DNA of 64,000 nucleotides, taken from the NCBI RefSeq assembly GCF_019977335.1, contig NZ_AP024653.1:124001-188000 (forward strand), in the 5' to 3' direction. The DNA is from Arthrobacter sp. NicSoilB4. GTDB taxonomy: Bacteria; Actinomycetota; Actinomycetes; Actinomycetales; Micrococcaceae. This document shows positions 25,412-35,030 of this stretch, in pieces. Position numbers and translations under genes: made by a program. The notes below the pieces were generated by a model. That model did not search any database. It was not told the origin of the DNA and saw only the letters and a program-made list of their open reading frames with translations. How positions within the stretch are numbered: the stretch's first letter is position 1; each line of letters begins with the position of its first letter.

Positions 25412-26737
25412 TCAGACCGCGTGATACCGCAGGGCGCCGGGCAGTCCGCCGCGGCTGTCCAGGCCGTCCCCGGCGGCAAAACGTGCCCAGAGGGCGCGGA
25501 GGTCCCGGCCCTGGGCGTTGATTTCCTCCCATGACGCCCCGGCAAGCAGCCCCGCTCCCGCCCAGGTCTGCTTGTTGCCGAACAGCAGCGGCAGGTCGAC
25601 GGTGTGCGCGGCACCGTAGACGTTTCCCGGCGCAGCCCAGCTCAGCACGTAGCTGTAGGCCGAGCCGCCCGCCTGGGCGTGCCGTCGGGCGAACTTCCGG
25701 GCGGACCTGCCGTAGACCGCCTCTGTCACGGCCCAGTTGACGGCCCGCACGGAGGCTGCACCGAGTACGGGGATCCTGGCCAGGCGGTTGAGGGCCCGGT
25801 TGCGAGGCAAGAACAGCCGGGCTTCGTCGGAGGTGTGGCCGATCAGGACCTCGATCCCGGGGGCCGTGGCGTTCCAGGCTGCCTCAATGCCGGATTCCGG
25901 CGGCAGGGGGGCGTGCCCGTACTGGGTGCCGAACGGCATGGCCGCGATCAGACCGAACTTCCGGGCGACCTGCGACACGTGCCCTTCGATCGCCACGACG
26001 TCCATCGCCGGGGTGTCTTCGGAGACGGTTTCGGCAGCGATGCCCATGGCGGTGCTCATCTTTTCCCGGCCCCTGGTAATGCCCAGCGGTGCGCTCTGGA
26101 TGATGGCACGCTGGAAGAGGGCGGGGGCTTCCGGTGTTGCCATGAGGTGGGCGACGGCGTCGCCCCCGGCGGACTGCCCGAAGGCCGTGACCCGTCCCGG
26201 ATCGCCGCCGAAGGCCCCGATATTGCGCTGAACCCAGCGGAACGCCTCGAGCTGGTCCAGCAGGCCGAGGTTCGCGGGCCGGCCCGTTCCGGTGGCCAGG
26301 TAGCCGAACAGGCCCAGGCGATACGTCACCGAAACAACGATGACCCGGTTTTCCGCGACGAGGGCCCTGGGATCGAAGATGGCAAGGTCACCCGAGCCGG
26401 AGGTGTACGAGCCGCCGTGGAGCCACACCATCACCGGGACCCGCTCATCCGCGGCGAGGCCGGCCGGCATGGTGATCGAGAGCCGCTGGCAGTCCTCACT
26501 GCCGGGAAGCTCCCCGTAACGGGTGCCGAGGATGTCGTCCAGGAACGGTACGGGACCCTGCGGGCACGCCGGGGAAAGGGACGTGGCCGCGAGTGCTTCG
26601 GTCCAGTCCGGTGCACTCACCGGGGGCTGGAACCGTCCCGCGGTGGCGTAGGGGATCCCGGTGGCGCGTACCACTTCACCGTCCTGCCACCCGGTGACCG
26701 GACCGCAGGGGGGACTAAAGGAAGGCTCGGCGTTCAT
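25412..26737 (-). CDS. type-B carboxylesterase
   Basis: Serine esterase of the type-B carboxylesterase/para-nitrobenzyl esterase family (441 aa; many relatives are near 500). Seen are GIPYATAGRFQPP at the N terminus, SEDCQRLSI, the oxyanion-hole HGGSYTSGSG, and the nucleophile elbow FGQSAGGDAVAHL. The acid is probably in GHTSDEARLF, and the histidine in AAHTVDLPLLFGN. No signal peptide, so probably intracellular. Upstream is the large palindromic repeat shared with 43.1 kb. Natural ester unknown. Confidence 0.88.
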   Translation of the reverse strand: MNAEPSFSPPCGPVTGWQDGEVVRATGIPYATAGRFQPPVSAPDWTEALAATSLSPACPQGPVPFLDDILGTRYGELPGSEDCQRLSITMPAGLAADERVPVMVWLHGGSYTSGSGDLAIFDPRALVAENRVIVVSVTYRLGLFGYLATGTGRPANLGLLDQLEAFRWVQRNIGAFGGDPGRVTAFGQSAGGDAVAHLMATPEAPALFQRAIIQSAPLGITRGREKMSTAMGIAAETVSEDTPAMDVVAIEGHVSQVARKFGLIAAMPFGTQYGHAPLPPESGIEAAWNATAPGIEVLIGHTSDEARLFLPRNRALNRLARIPVLGAASVRAVNWAVTEAVYGRSARKFARRHAQAGGSAYSYVLSWAAPGNVYGAAHTVDLPLLFGNKQTWAGAGLLAGASWEEINAQGRDLRALWARFAAGDGLDSRGGLPGALRYHAV

Positions 26738-26807
26738 CAGACAACGATTTCACACATTCCTGACCCGCCACTGACAACTGCCGCCGCGGCTCAGCAGCAC
26801 CTTAAAC

Positions 26808-26875
26808 AGCAAGGCGGGGTCACTTACGGCCCATATCCGTCGGCCGGATGGGCTGTAAGTGACCCCGCGTTGCTT
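26808..26875. repeat. palindromic intergenic element, copy 1
   Basis: An imperfect inverted repeat of about 30-base arms with the core GCGGGGTCACTT on the left and AAGTGACCCCGC on the right, followed by GTTGCTTA. It lies 8 bases after the ppa stop (minus strand), where it could terminate ppa, and before the carboxylesterase start. A second member is at 43060-43119. Confidence 0.8.
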
Positions 26876-26882
26876 ACTAACG

Positions 26883-27371
26883 CTAGTGCGTGTGGGGAAC
26901 GTAACGCTTGATGGATGCCTCGAGCTCGGCCTCGGCGGCGGCGCGGTCGCCCCAGCCCTCAGCCTTGACCCACTTGCCCGGCTCCAGGTCCTTGTAACGG
27001 GTGAAGAAGTGCTCGATTTCCTTGATCAGGAATTCGCTGACGTCGCTGATCTCGTTGATGTGATCGAAGCGGGCGTCGGCCGGCACGCAGAGCACCTTGG
27101 CGTCGCCGCCGCCGTCGTCGGTCATGTTGAACACGCCGATGGGGCGGGACTCAACGATGACGCCGGGGTGCAGGTCGAAGTCCTGCAGCAGCACCAGGGC
27201 GTCCAGCGGATCGCCGTCTTCACCAAGGGTGTTCTCGAAAAAACCGTAGTGCGTGGGGTACTGCATGGAGGTGAACAGGACGCGGTCCAGGCGGACGCGG
27301 CCCGTTTCGTGGTCGACTTCGTACTTGACGCGTGATCCCTTGGGGATCTCGATGGTCACGTCATGCTTCAT
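26883..27371 (-). CDS. ppa: inorganic pyrophosphatase
   Basis: Family I soluble inorganic diphosphatase (162 aa) that pulls biosynthetic reactions by hydrolysing PPi. It shows the N-terminal [47 protein letters not shown] with the Mg-binding aspartates, and PVGV-like [21 protein letters not shown]. The ATG at 27371 has GGAG six bases upstream. The gene is transcribed alone and is divergent from dacB, which is the common actinobacterial order. Confidence 0.96.
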   Translation of the reverse strand: MKHDVTIEIPKGSRVKYEVDHETGRVRLDRVLFTSMQYPTHYGFFENTLGEDGDPLDALVLLQDFDLHPGVIVESRPIGVFNMTDDGGGDAKVLCVPADARFDHINEISDVSEFLIKEIEHFFTRYKDLEPGKWVKAEGWGDRAAAEAELEASIKRYVPHTH

Positions 27372-27524
27372 GGACTGCTCCTAGACGAATTCAGGGGGTT
27401 CGCGGCACCCGTGACATCTCCAAAAAGCAGTGCCGGTGCCGCCGACTACTATTGAGGATATAGCGAGAGGCCCAGGTTTCAGGAACTAGTGGGGACATTT
27501 CAGGACTAAAGGACCAGCAGCAGC

Positions 27525-29030
27525 ATGAAACGCAGAACGATCCGGGCAGGCATGGCCCCGGTGTCCGGGCCGCTGCGGCGGATCCTCCCGCTGCTGCTTC
27601 AGACCCTGCTGGTCGCGGCACTGGTCCTCCCCGCGGGCTTCGCCGTCGCGCCGGCCTTCCTCGGCCCCCAGGCCCCCGCAGGTGCGACACAGCCAGCCCC
27701 GGCCTGGCACCAGGTCCCCGGCGCGCTGGCCGCCGGCGCCGGCACGACGGACGGGATCGAACCGCTCGCTGCCGGGGCCCCCGTCCCGGAACCCGGCTCC
27801 CTCGCCGCCCAACTCAACGAAACCCTCAAGGCCGACGGCGCCGGAAGCTTCAGCGGCGTGGTGCAGGACGCCGCCACCGGGGAGGTCCTCTTCGACCGGG
27901 CCGGCGACGCACTCCGCGTTCCCGCCTCCAACATGAAGCTCCTCACGGCCGCCGCGGCCCTGCGTACACTCGGCCCGGAACGGCGTTTCAGCACCAGGGC
28001 CGTGGCAGGCGCCGCCCCCGGGTCTGTCGTGCTGACGGGCGGCGGCGACGTGCTCCTCGGCGCGGGCGAATCAGTCCCGGGTGCGGTGATGGGGCGTGCC
28101 GGGCTCGCCAGCCTGGCGCAGGCGACTGTCCGGGCCCTGCAGGACGACGGCGTCTCCGTCCCCCTGACCGTGCTGCTGGACGACTCGCTGTTCAGCGGCC
28201 CCGCGCTGAACCCGGCCTGGAGCCCGGAGGACGTTGCCGCCGGCGAGGTGGCCCCGCTGTTCCCGCTGGCTCTCAACTCGGCCCGCTTCGAGCCGGCCAA
28301 GACCACCGGTCCGCGCCCCCAGGACGCCGCGATGAGCGCCGCCGAGGCGTTCTCCGCCCAGCTCGCCGCCGCTGCCGCCGCGGCCGGGATGACGGTGACA
28401 CCCGGCGTCGCGCGGGTTCCCGCCGGAACGGATGGCGACGGCGGTACGGACACTGGCGCCGCCAGGGTCCTGGCCGAGGTCCAGTCCGCCACCGTGGGCG
28501 AGCAGGTGGACCTGCTCCTGCGCACGTCGGACAACTACCTCACCGAGGCGGTCGGCCGTATGGCTGCGCTCGCGACCGGGAAGCCGGGCAGCAACGAGGG
28601 CGCGGTCGCGGCTGTGCTGCAGCAGCTCGAACAACTGCAGATCCCCGCCGGCACGCTGCGCGCCGCAGACGTCTCCGGACTGGCGCTGGCCAACCAGGTC
28701 TCCGCCCGCCAGCTCTCTGAAGTGGTCCGGGCCATCACGTCGGGTGCGGACACGCGGCTGCGGGCAGGGCTGGCCGGGTTCCCCGTCGCCGGGCTCACCG
28801 GAACCTTGGGCGACCGCTACATGGATGCGGCCACGGCCCGCGGCGCGGGACTGGTCCGGGCCAAGACCGGAACGCTGAATACGGTGATCGCGCTGAGCGG
28901 GTACGTGGTGGACGCCGACGGCCGGCTCCTGGTGTTCTCCTTCATCGGCAACGGCCTGACACCCGGGGCGGCGAACAAGGCCGCGTTGGACCGCACGGCC
29001 TCCGTCCTTGCCGGCTGCGGCTGCCGCTGA
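27525..29030 (+). CDS. dacB: D-alanyl-D-alanine carboxypeptidase/endopeptidase (PBP4 type)
   Basis: Peptidoglycan-trimming penicillin-binding protein of the S13/PBP4 family (501 aa), exported. It has a basic N terminus and a signal-like helix (LLLQTLLVAALVLPAGFAVA, residues about 24-43). The active-site motifs are S135-x-x-K138 (ASNMKLL), SDN at 335-337 (RTSDNYL), and KTG at 447-449 (RAKTGTLN). The ATG at 27525 follows AAAGGACCAGCAGC. It opens the run dacB, metalloprotease, tilS, hpt, ftsH typical of actinobacteria, although 225 bases with G/C hairpins separate it from the next gene. Confidence 0.94.
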   Translation: MKRRTIRAGMAPVSGPLRRILPLLLQTLLVAALVLPAGFAVAPAFLGPQAPAGATQPAPAWHQVPGALAAGAGTTDGIEPLAAGAPVPEPGSLAAQLNETLKADGAGSFSGVVQDAATGEVLFDRAGDALRVPASNMKLLTAAAALRTLGPERRFSTRAVAGAAPGSVVLTGGGDVLLGAGESVPGAVMGRAGLASLAQATVRALQDDGVSVPLTVLLDDSLFSGPALNPAWSPEDVAAGEVAPLFPLALNSARFEPAKTTGPRPQDAAMSAAEAFSAQLAAAAAAAGMTVTPGVARVPAGTDGDGGTDTGAARVLAEVQSATVGEQVDLLLRTSDNYLTEAVGRMAALATGKPGSNEGAVAAVLQQLEQLQIPAGTLRAADVSGLALANQVSARQLSEVVRAITSGADTRLRAGLAGFPVAGLTGTLGDRYMDAATARGAGLVRAKTGTLNTVIALSGYVVDADGRLLVFSFIGNGLTPGAANKAALDRTASVLAGCGCR

Positions 29031-29255
29031 GGGGCCCGGGGCCGGCGTCGACCCTTCGGTTGCTCCGCAGCCGCCCCTATGGGCCGCCAAAACGGCGGTT
29101 GGGCCCACGCCGGCAGGGTTCCCTGGCCGAGCTTGCGAGGCGAGGGGGCCGGTGGGGAGCAGCGGATGGCCTGGACGACGGCGATGAGCCCTCCGGCGTT
29201 CGCCGCCCGACGAATTTAAGGCGGATTGTCGGGCCGCTGTGATCTGATGGGACCT

Positions 29256-30374
29256 ATGGAGTCCTCTGCCCGCGAGACATCAGCCCAAGCCCAAGCCCTC
29301 ATCAACTGGGAGCTCGCCGCTTCCACCGCCGCCCGCCTCGCGCCTGCCGGACCCACCCTGGGGTCGGCCGAGATCGGCGCCGCCGTCGAAAATTTGCGGC
29401 TCATGGCGGACATCTCCGTGCCGCACGTCCATGACATCACCGGACTGGAAGCCGCCCGCGACCTGCGTGATTCCTCGGTCCTCGTGGTGGACCGCGCCTC
29501 CTGGTCCAAGGCCAACACGCAGAGCTTCGCCGTCATGCTCCAGCCCGCGATGGAAAAGATGCTCGAGGGCCGCCGCGGCACCCTGAACCCCGGCGCGGCC
29601 AGCGTCAGCGGCGCCATCACCGGCAGCCAGCTCGGCGCCATCCTTGCCTTCCTCTCGAGCAAGGTGCTGGGCCAATACGATCCTTTCTCCGCGCTCGCCG
29701 AAAACTCCACGGCCCCTGCCGCCGGACGCCTGCTCCTCGTGGCGCCGAACATCATCTCCGTCGAGCGTGAAATCAACGTCGAACCCGAAGATTTCCGGCT
29801 CTGGGTCTGCCTCCACGAACAGACCCACCGCGTGCAGTTTGCCGCCGCGCCCTGGCTGCGGCACTACATGCTGGACGAGATCGAAAACCTCAGCGGCCAG
29901 TTGCTCGGCAACGTCGACTCCCTGATGGAGCGGGCCTCCGCTGCCGCGAAATCACTCAAGGACCGCACCGCGTCCGGAACCGCCCCCAGCCGTGGCGCCA
30001 TCCTCGACCTGCTGCAAAACCCCGAGGAAAAGGCCGCGATCTCCCGCCTGACCGCCCTGATGAGCCTGCTCGAAGGCCACGCCAACGTGGTGATGGACGC
30101 GGTGGACTCCAGCATCGTGCCGTCTGTGAAGACCATCCGGCAGCGTTTCAACTCCCGGGCCACGGACCGCGGCGTGATCGAAAAGTTCATCCGCAACCTG
30201 CTCGGCCTGGACGCCAAGATGCGGCAGTACAGCGACGGCGCAAAGTTTGTCCGCGAAGTGGTGGACGTTGCTGGCATGGAGGGTTTCAACAAGGTCTGGG
30301 AGTCCGCGGACCACCTGCCGAGCGAGGCCGAAATCCACGATTCCAGGCTGTGGCTCGAACGGATGGGGCACTAG
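29256..30374 (+). CDS. zinc-dependent metalloprotease-like protein (DUF2342)
   Basis: Actinobacterial protein of 372 aa in the DUF2342 group (also named coenzyme F420 biosynthesis-associated or putative hydrolase). A gluzincin-like HEQTH is at residues 187-191 (LWVCLHEQTHRVQFAAAPWL), with EGHANVVMDAV later, whose Glu may complete the zinc site. The start is uncertain: the ATG at 29256 gives MESSARETSAQAQALINWE, and an ATG at 29247 is three codons earlier. It is followed after 5 bases by tilS, so the two are translationally close. Neither F420 linkage nor proteolysis has been shown by anything in this sequence. Confidence 0.82.
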   Translation: MESSARETSAQAQALINWELAASTAARLAPAGPTLGSAEIGAAVENLRLMADISVPHVHDITGLEAARDLRDSSVLVVDRASWSKANTQSFAVMLQPAMEKMLEGRRGTLNPGAASVSGAITGSQLGAILAFLSSKVLGQYDPFSALAENSTAPAAGRLLLVAPNIISVEREINVEPEDFRLWVCLHEQTHRVQFAAAPWLRHYMLDEIENLSGQLLGNVDSLMERASAAAKSLKDRTASGTAPSRGAILDLLQNPEEKAAISRLTALMSLLEGHANVVMDAVDSSIVPSVKTIRQRFNSRATDRGVIEKFIRNLLGLDAKMRQYSDGAKFVREVVDVAGMEGFNKVWESADHLPSEAEIHDSRLWLERMGH

Positions 30375-30379
30375 TTCCC

Positions 30380-31507
30380 GTGGCATCCGGCCCCGTTTCC
30401 AGCGGACACGTTTCCAGCGGCCGGCGCCGTCCGGGCCGGCTCGCGCCCGTCGTCGGCACCGCGCGGAAAATGCTGCAGGATGCCTTGGCTGCTGCAGGCT
30501 ATCCGGAACGGGTCCTCGTCGCCTGCAGCGGCGGGCCTGACTCCCTGGCCCTCGCCGCCGTCGCCGCCTACTTCGCCCGCCGGGGGCATGTGGACGGCCA
30601 CCCCGTCTCGGTGGGCGCCGTCGTGGTGGACCACCAGCTGCAGCCCGGTTCCGCCGACGTCGCCGCAGCCACCGCGGTGGCGTTGCAGGAACTCGGGCTC
30701 TCGCCCGTGCAGATCAGGACCGTCGACGTCGCCTCCACCGGCATGGGTCCCGAGGCGGCGGCCCGGGACGCCCGCCACGCCGCCCTCGAAGCAGCAGCCG
30801 ACGAGACCGGCGCCGTGAAAATCCTGCTCGGCCACACCCTCGACGACCAGGCCGAACAGGTCCTGCTGGGACTCGCCCGCGGCTCCGGAACGCGTTCCCT
30901 GGCGGGGATGCGGCCCGCGCGGGACCGCCTGCTGCGGCCGTTCCTGGGGCTGCGCCGCGCGGACACCGTGGCGATCTGCGAGGTGGAGGGCCTCGACCCC
31001 TGGCACGATCCGAGCAACGCCGATCCGTCGTTTGCGAGGTCCCGGACCCGGGTGGAGGTGCTGCCGCTGCTGGAGGAGAAACTGGGCCCGGGGGTGGCCG
31101 AATCGCTCGCGCGGACTGCCGCCATCCTGCAGCTTGACGCCGACTACCTCGAAGACGTGGCGGAAGACACCTACCTCCGGCTCCGGGAACAGTCCGGGGA
31201 CACCATCAGCCTCCCGGAGGAGGCCCTGCGCGAACTGGCGCCGGCCGTAAGGTTCCGCGTCATCGCGAAAGCCGCGGCCGCCGTCGGGGGCCAGCAGCCC
31301 AGCTACCAGCGCCTGCTTGCCGCGGAAGCACTGCTCCGGCGGCAGGGATCGGCCGGTCCCGTGGAGCTCCCAGGCGGGGTCAGCGTGTACCGGCTCTCGC
31401 TCGCGCAGCTCCTCGCCGAGGGGCAGCCCGGCCCCGGCGGTGTTCCCCGCGAAGCGGCCCGCTGTGGGAAGCTTGTATTCCGGCCTCAAAAACCGCCCAA
31501 AATATAG
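30380..31507 (+). CDS. tilS: tRNA(Ile)-lysidine synthetase
   Basis: Modifies C34 of the CAU-anticodon tRNA-Ile to lysidine so that it reads AUA. The N-type ATP pyrophosphatase loop SGGPDS starts at residue 50 (VACSGGPDSLALA), followed by VVDHQLQPGS, GHTLDDQAEQVLLGLARGSGTRSLAGM, and PFLGLRRADT. The GTG at 30380 gives 375 aa, and a GTG at 30350 overlapping the upstream gene is the alternative. The C-terminal domain is short, as usual in actinobacteria. It precedes hpt by 29 bases in the conserved tilS-hpt-ftsH order. Confidence 0.93.
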   Translation: MASGPVSSGHVSSGRRRPGRLAPVVGTARKMLQDALAAAGYPERVLVACSGGPDSLALAAVAAYFARRGHVDGHPVSVGAVVVDHQLQPGSADVAAATAVALQELGLSPVQIRTVDVASTGMGPEAAARDARHAALEAAADETGAVKILLGHTLDDQAEQVLLGLARGSGTRSLAGMRPARDRLLRPFLGLRRADTVAICEVEGLDPWHDPSNADPSFARSRTRVEVLPLLEEKLGPGVAESLARTAAILQLDADYLEDVAEDTYLRLREQSGDTISLPEEALRELAPAVRFRVIAKAAAAVGGQQPSYQRLLAAEALLRRQGSAGPVELPGGVSVYRLSLAQLLAEGQPGPGGVPREAARCGKLVFRPQKPPKI

Positions 31508-31536
31508 TCGCCCCCGCATCTACACAGGAGTTATTG

Positions 31537-32088
31537 GTGGATTCAAACGACGTCCAGGCAGACCTCAAGCACGTTCTGTACTCCAAGGAGCAGATCCAGT
31601 CACGGATCACCGAACTCGCTGCCCAGATCGACAAGGACTACGAAGGCCGCGATCTGCTGATCGTCGGCGTGCTCAAGGGCGCCGTGATGGTCATGGCCGA
31701 CCTCGCCCGCGCCCTTCACAGCCACGTTTCAATGGACTGGATGGCCGTCTCGTCCTACGGTTCCGGCACCCAGTCTTCCGGCGTGGTCCGGATCCTCAAG
31801 GACCTCGACACGGACCTCATGGGCAAGGATGTGCTGATCGTGGAGGACATCATCGACTCCGGCCTGACCCTGTCCTGGCTCAAGACCAACCTGGAGTCAC
31901 GCGGCACGGCGTCGGTGGAAATCTGCACCGCATTCCGCAAGCCCACGGCCGCGAAGGTCCAGATCGACGTCAAGTACGTCGGCTACGACATCCCCAACGA
32001 GTTTGTTGTCGGCTACGGCCTGGACTACGCCGAGAAGTACCGCAACCTGGACTTCGTCGGCACCCTCGCTCCGCACGTCTACGAGTAG
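31537..32088 (+). CDS. hpt: hypoxanthine phosphoribosyltransferase
   Basis: Purine salvage enzyme joining hypoxanthine or guanine to PRPP (183 aa). The PRPP-binding motif is VLIVEDIIDSGLTLSWL, the flexible-loop region is SSYGSGTQSSG, and the end is KYVGYDIPNEFVVGYGLDYAEKYRNL. The GTG at 31537 is six bases from AGGAG; a TTG three bases earlier is too close to it. Followed by a perfect hairpin terminator, so ftsH has its own promoter. Confidence 0.95.
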   Translation: MDSNDVQADLKHVLYSKEQIQSRITELAAQIDKDYEGRDLLIVGVLKGAVMVMADLARALHSHVSMDWMAVSSYGSGTQSSGVVRILKDLDTDLMGKDVLIVEDIIDSGLTLSWLKTNLESRGTASVEICTAFRKPTAAKVQIDVKYVGYDIPNEFVVGYGLDYAEKYRNLDFVGTLAPHVYE

Positions 32089-32115
32089 CAGACTGCCGCT
32101 ACGTCCGGCAGGACA

Positions 32116-32158
32116 GGGCCGGGGCAGGACCGGCCAGCGGCCGGTCCTGCCCCGGCCC
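32116..32158 (+). terminator. hpt terminator hairpin
   Basis: A perfect 20-bp stem (arms 32116-32135 and 32139-32158, loop AGC) starts 27 bases after the hpt stop. Further on, CTACACCGT (32184) and ACGGTGTATAG (32208-32218) form a weaker dyad in the ftsH promoter region. Confidence 0.8.
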
Positions 32159-32300
32159 GCTACGCCCTCAGGGAACTTTTGGGCTACACCGTGCGTGACT
32201 CACTGCGACGGTGTATAGCTAGAAACTGATGCAGCACCACACGCGCGCAGATCGGTCGCCGTGCAGCACTACCAGGAGGGACGGGGTCTGCCCCGAACAG

Positions 32301-34367
32301 ATGAAAGCTAAGAGTTTCTTCAAGGGCCCGGGCATCTGGATCGTCGTTGTCATCGGCATGCTCCTGCTGGCCTTTGCCACCCTCTCCCCGGGCGGCTCGA
32401 CCCGGATCGACACCGACAAGGGTCTCGCGCTGCTGACCGATGGCGGCAAGGTCGAACAGGCCAAGATCTTCGACGCGGAAAACCGGGTGGACCTGGTCCT
32501 GAAGGAGAACCTGCAGGTCGACGGCCAGGACAAGGGCAAGAACATCCAGTTCTACTACGTCAACGCCCGCGCCGACGATGTGGTCAAGGCTGTCACCGAC
32601 TCCCGGCCCCCGAGCGGCTACACCGACCAGCCGGTCGAGAGCAACTGGTTCGCCGGACTGTTCTCCCTCCTGATCCCGGTCCTCCTCCTCGGCGTCCTGT
32701 TCTGGTTCCTGCTCTCCCGCATGCAGGGCGGCGGCTCCAAGGTCATGCAGTTCGGCAAGTCCAAGGCCAAAATGGTCAACAAGGACATGCCCCAAGTCAC
32801 CTTCAGCGACGTCGCCGGAGCCGACGAGGCCGTTGAGGAACTCGAAGAAATCAAGGAATTCCTCCAGGAACCGGCCAAGTTCCAGGCCGTCGGAGCCAAG
32901 ATCCCCAAGGGCGTGCTGCTCTACGGCCCTCCCGGCACCGGCAAGACCCTCCTGGCCCGCGCCGTCGCCGGCGAGGCCGGCGTCCCCTTCTTCTCCATCT
33001 CCGGTTCCGACTTCGTGGAAATGTTCGTCGGCGTCGGCGCATCCCGCGTCCGCGACCTGTTCGAGCAGGCCAAGGCCAACTCGCCGGCCATCATCTTCGT
33101 GGACGAGATCGACGCCGTCGGCCGCCACCGCGGCGCCGGCATCGGCGGCGGCAACGACGAACGCGAGCAGACCCTCAACCAGCTGCTGGTCGAAATGGAC
33201 GGCTTCGACGTCAAGACGAACGTCATCCTGATCGCCGCCACGAACCGCCCTGACGTCCTCGACCCGGCGCTGCTGCGTCCGGGCCGCTTCGACCGCCAGA
33301 TCTCCGTCGAGGCCCCGGACCTGATCGGCCGCGACCAGATCCTCAAGGTCCACGCCAAGGGCAAGCCGATGGCTCCCGACGTCGACCTGAAGGCTGTCGC
33401 CAAGAAGACCCCCGGCTACACCGGCGCGGACCTCGCAAACGTCCTCAACGAGGCCGCCCTGCTGACCGCGCGCTCCAACGCCAACCTGATCGACGACCGC
33501 GCACTCGACGAAGCCATTGACCGTGTGATGGCCGGCCCGCAGAAGCGCAGCCGCGTCATGAAGGAACACGAACGCAAAGTCACCGCCTACCACGAAGGCG
33601 GGCACGCCCTGGTGGCCGCGGCGCTGCGGAACTCGGCTCCGGTCACCAAGATCACCATCCTGCCCCGCGGCCGTGCCCTGGGCTACACGATGGTGGTCCC
33701 GGAAAACGACAAATACTCCATCACCCGCAACGAACTGCTCGACCAGATGGCCTACGCCATGGGTGGCCGCGTCGCCGAGGAACTCGTCTTCCACGACCCG
33801 TCCACCGGCGCGTCCAACGACATCGAAAAGGCCACGGGGATCGCCCGCAAGATGGTCACCGAGTTCGGCATGAGCGAGCGGGTGGGTGCGGTGCGGCTCG
33901 GCCAGGGCGGCGGCGAGCCCTTCCTGGGCCGCGACGCCGGCCACGAGCGCAACTACTCCGACCAGATCGCCTACATCGTCGACGAGGAAGTGCGCCGGCT
34001 GATCGAGGGCGCCCACGACGAGGCCTACGCCATCCTGACCGAGAACCGCGATGTCCTCGATGAGCTGGCCCTCGAACTGCTGGAACGCGAAACGCTGAAC
34101 CAGGCCGAAATCGCACAGGTCTTCACCAGCATCCGTAAGCGTGATTTCCGCGAGATCTGGCTCTCCAAGGAGACCCGACCGATCCAGGAAATCGGTCCGG
34201 TGGAATCCCGCATGGAGAGAGCCGAACGCGAAGCCCAGGAAGAAGCCAAGGAAGCCCGCCTCGAGGAACCGCTGGACGCCCTGCCGCCGCACGCCCAGGG
34301 CGTTGTCGGGCAGGATTCGTTCCAGGGCGGTGTAACGGATCTCGGGCCTGACGGCCATCCCGGCTAG
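32301..34367 (+). CDS. ftsH: ATP-dependent zinc metalloprotease FtsH
   Basis: Membrane-anchored AAA+ protease (688 aa) that degrades damaged membrane and regulatory proteins. It has two N-terminal membrane helices ([14 protein letters not shown] and [18 protein letters not shown]). The AAA module has Walker A GPPGTGKT from residue 209, Walker [12 protein letters not shown] and the second region of homology, and the protease zinc motif is HEGGH at 431-435. The C terminus is an acidic/charged tail. The ATG at 32301 gives the usual [13 protein letters not shown] start; an in-frame ATG at 32229 adds 24 odd residues. No close ribosome site is present (AGGAGG lies about 20 bases upstream). Its stop codon overlaps the -10 of folE. 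Confidence 0.95.
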   Translation: MKAKSFFKGPGIWIVVVIGMLLLAFATLSPGGSTRIDTDKGLALLTDGGKVEQAKIFDAENRVDLVLKENLQVDGQDKGKNIQFYYVNARADDVVKAVTDSRPPSGYTDQPVESNWFAGLFSLLIPVLLLGVLFWFLLSRMQGGGSKVMQFGKSKAKMVNKDMPQVTFSDVAGADEAVEELEEIKEFLQEPAKFQAVGAKIPKGVLLYGPPGTGKTLLARAVAGEAGVPFFSISGSDFVEMFVGVGASRVRDLFEQAKANSPAIIFVDEIDAVGRHRGAGIGGGNDEREQTLNQLLVEMDGFDVKTNVILIAATNRPDVLDPALLRPGRFDRQISVEAPDLIGRDQILKVHAKGKPMAPDVDLKAVAKKTPGYTGADLANVLNEAALLTARSNANLIDDRALDEAIDRVMAGPQKRSRVMKEHERKVTAYHEGGHALVAAALRNSAPVTKITILPRGRALGYTMVVPENDKYSITRNELLDQMAYAMGGRVAEELVFHDPSTGASNDIEKATGIARKMVTEFGMSERVGAVRLGQGGGEPFLGRDAGHERNYSDQIAYIVDEEVRRLIEGAHDEAYAILTENRDVLDELALELLERETLNQAEIAQVFTSIRKRDFREIWLSKETRPIQEIGPVESRMERAEREAQEEAKEARLEEPLDALPPHAQGVVGQDSFQGGVTDLGPDGHPG

Positions 34368-34370
34368 GCT
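34365..34370 (+). promoter_or_regulatory. folE -10 hexamer overlapping the ftsH stop
   Basis: TAGGCT starts with the ftsH TAG stop and ends six bases before the folE GTG, the spacing of a leaderless start. No ribosome binding site precedes the GTG. Confidence 0.5.
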
Positions 34371-34376
34371 TCTTTC

Positions 34377-35018
34377 GTGACTTCTTTCTTCAATGACGAC
34401 GACGACGCTCCCGCCACCGATGATTTGGCGGCGGGAGGGTCCGTTCCCGGCATCACCGTGGACCAGACCCGGATCCAGGCGGCTGTCCGCGAGATCCTGC
34501 TGGCCATCGGCGAAGACCCGGACCGAAGCGGCCTCCTGGACACCCCGAAGCGGGTCGCCAAGGCGTACACCGAAATGTTCGCCGGGCTCCACCACGACCC
34601 GGCTGAAATCCTGGCCACCCAATTCGACCTGGACCACGAAGAGCTCGTCCTGGTCAAGGACATTCCGTTCTACTCAACCTGTGAGCACCACCTCGTGCCG
34701 TTCCACGGGGTCGCCCACGTGGGATACATTCCCTCGCATGACGGGAAAGTCACCGGGCTGAGCAAACTCGCGCGGCTGGTGGACATGTTCGCCCGCCGGC
34801 CCCAGGTCCAGGAACGCCTGACCACCCAGATCGTCGAAGCCCTCGTCACCCACCTCAAGCCGCGCGGGGCCATTGTCGTCGTCGAATGCGAACACCTCTG
34901 CATGTCGATGCGCGGCATCCGCAAGCCCGGCGCCAAGACCGTCACCAGCGCGGTACGCGGGCAACTCCATGACCCGGCCACCCGTGCCGAAGCCATGAGC
35001 CTCATTATCGGAAGGTAA
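34377..35018 (+). CDS. folE: GTP cyclohydrolase I
   Basis: First enzyme of folate synthesis, converting GTP to dihydroneopterin triphosphate (213 aa). The zinc-binding cysteines and histidine are in [20 protein letters not shown] and [16 protein letters not shown], so this is the zinc-dependent FolE1 type. The N terminus has an acidic [10 protein letters not shown] tail before the helical domain. The GTG at 34377 appears leaderless. It begins the folE-folP-folB-folK-panC run; folP follows 12 bases after its stop. Confidence 0.96.
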   Translation: MTSFFNDDDDAPATDDLAAGGSVPGITVDQTRIQAAVREILLAIGEDPDRSGLLDTPKRVAKAYTEMFAGLHHDPAEILATQFDLDHEELVLVKDIPFYSTCEHHLVPFHGVAHVGYIPSHDGKVTGLSKLARLVDMFARRPQVQERLTTQIVEALVTHLKPRGAIVVVECEHLCMSMRGIRKPGAKTVTSAVRGQLHDPATRAEAMSLIIGR

Positions 35019-35030
35019 GAACACAGAACA

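Noticed and set aside
32184..34637. 817-codon open frame antisense to ftsH
   Set aside because: It mirrors the strongly biased third positions of ftsH; it has low-complexity composition and no motifs, while ftsH is unmistakable.
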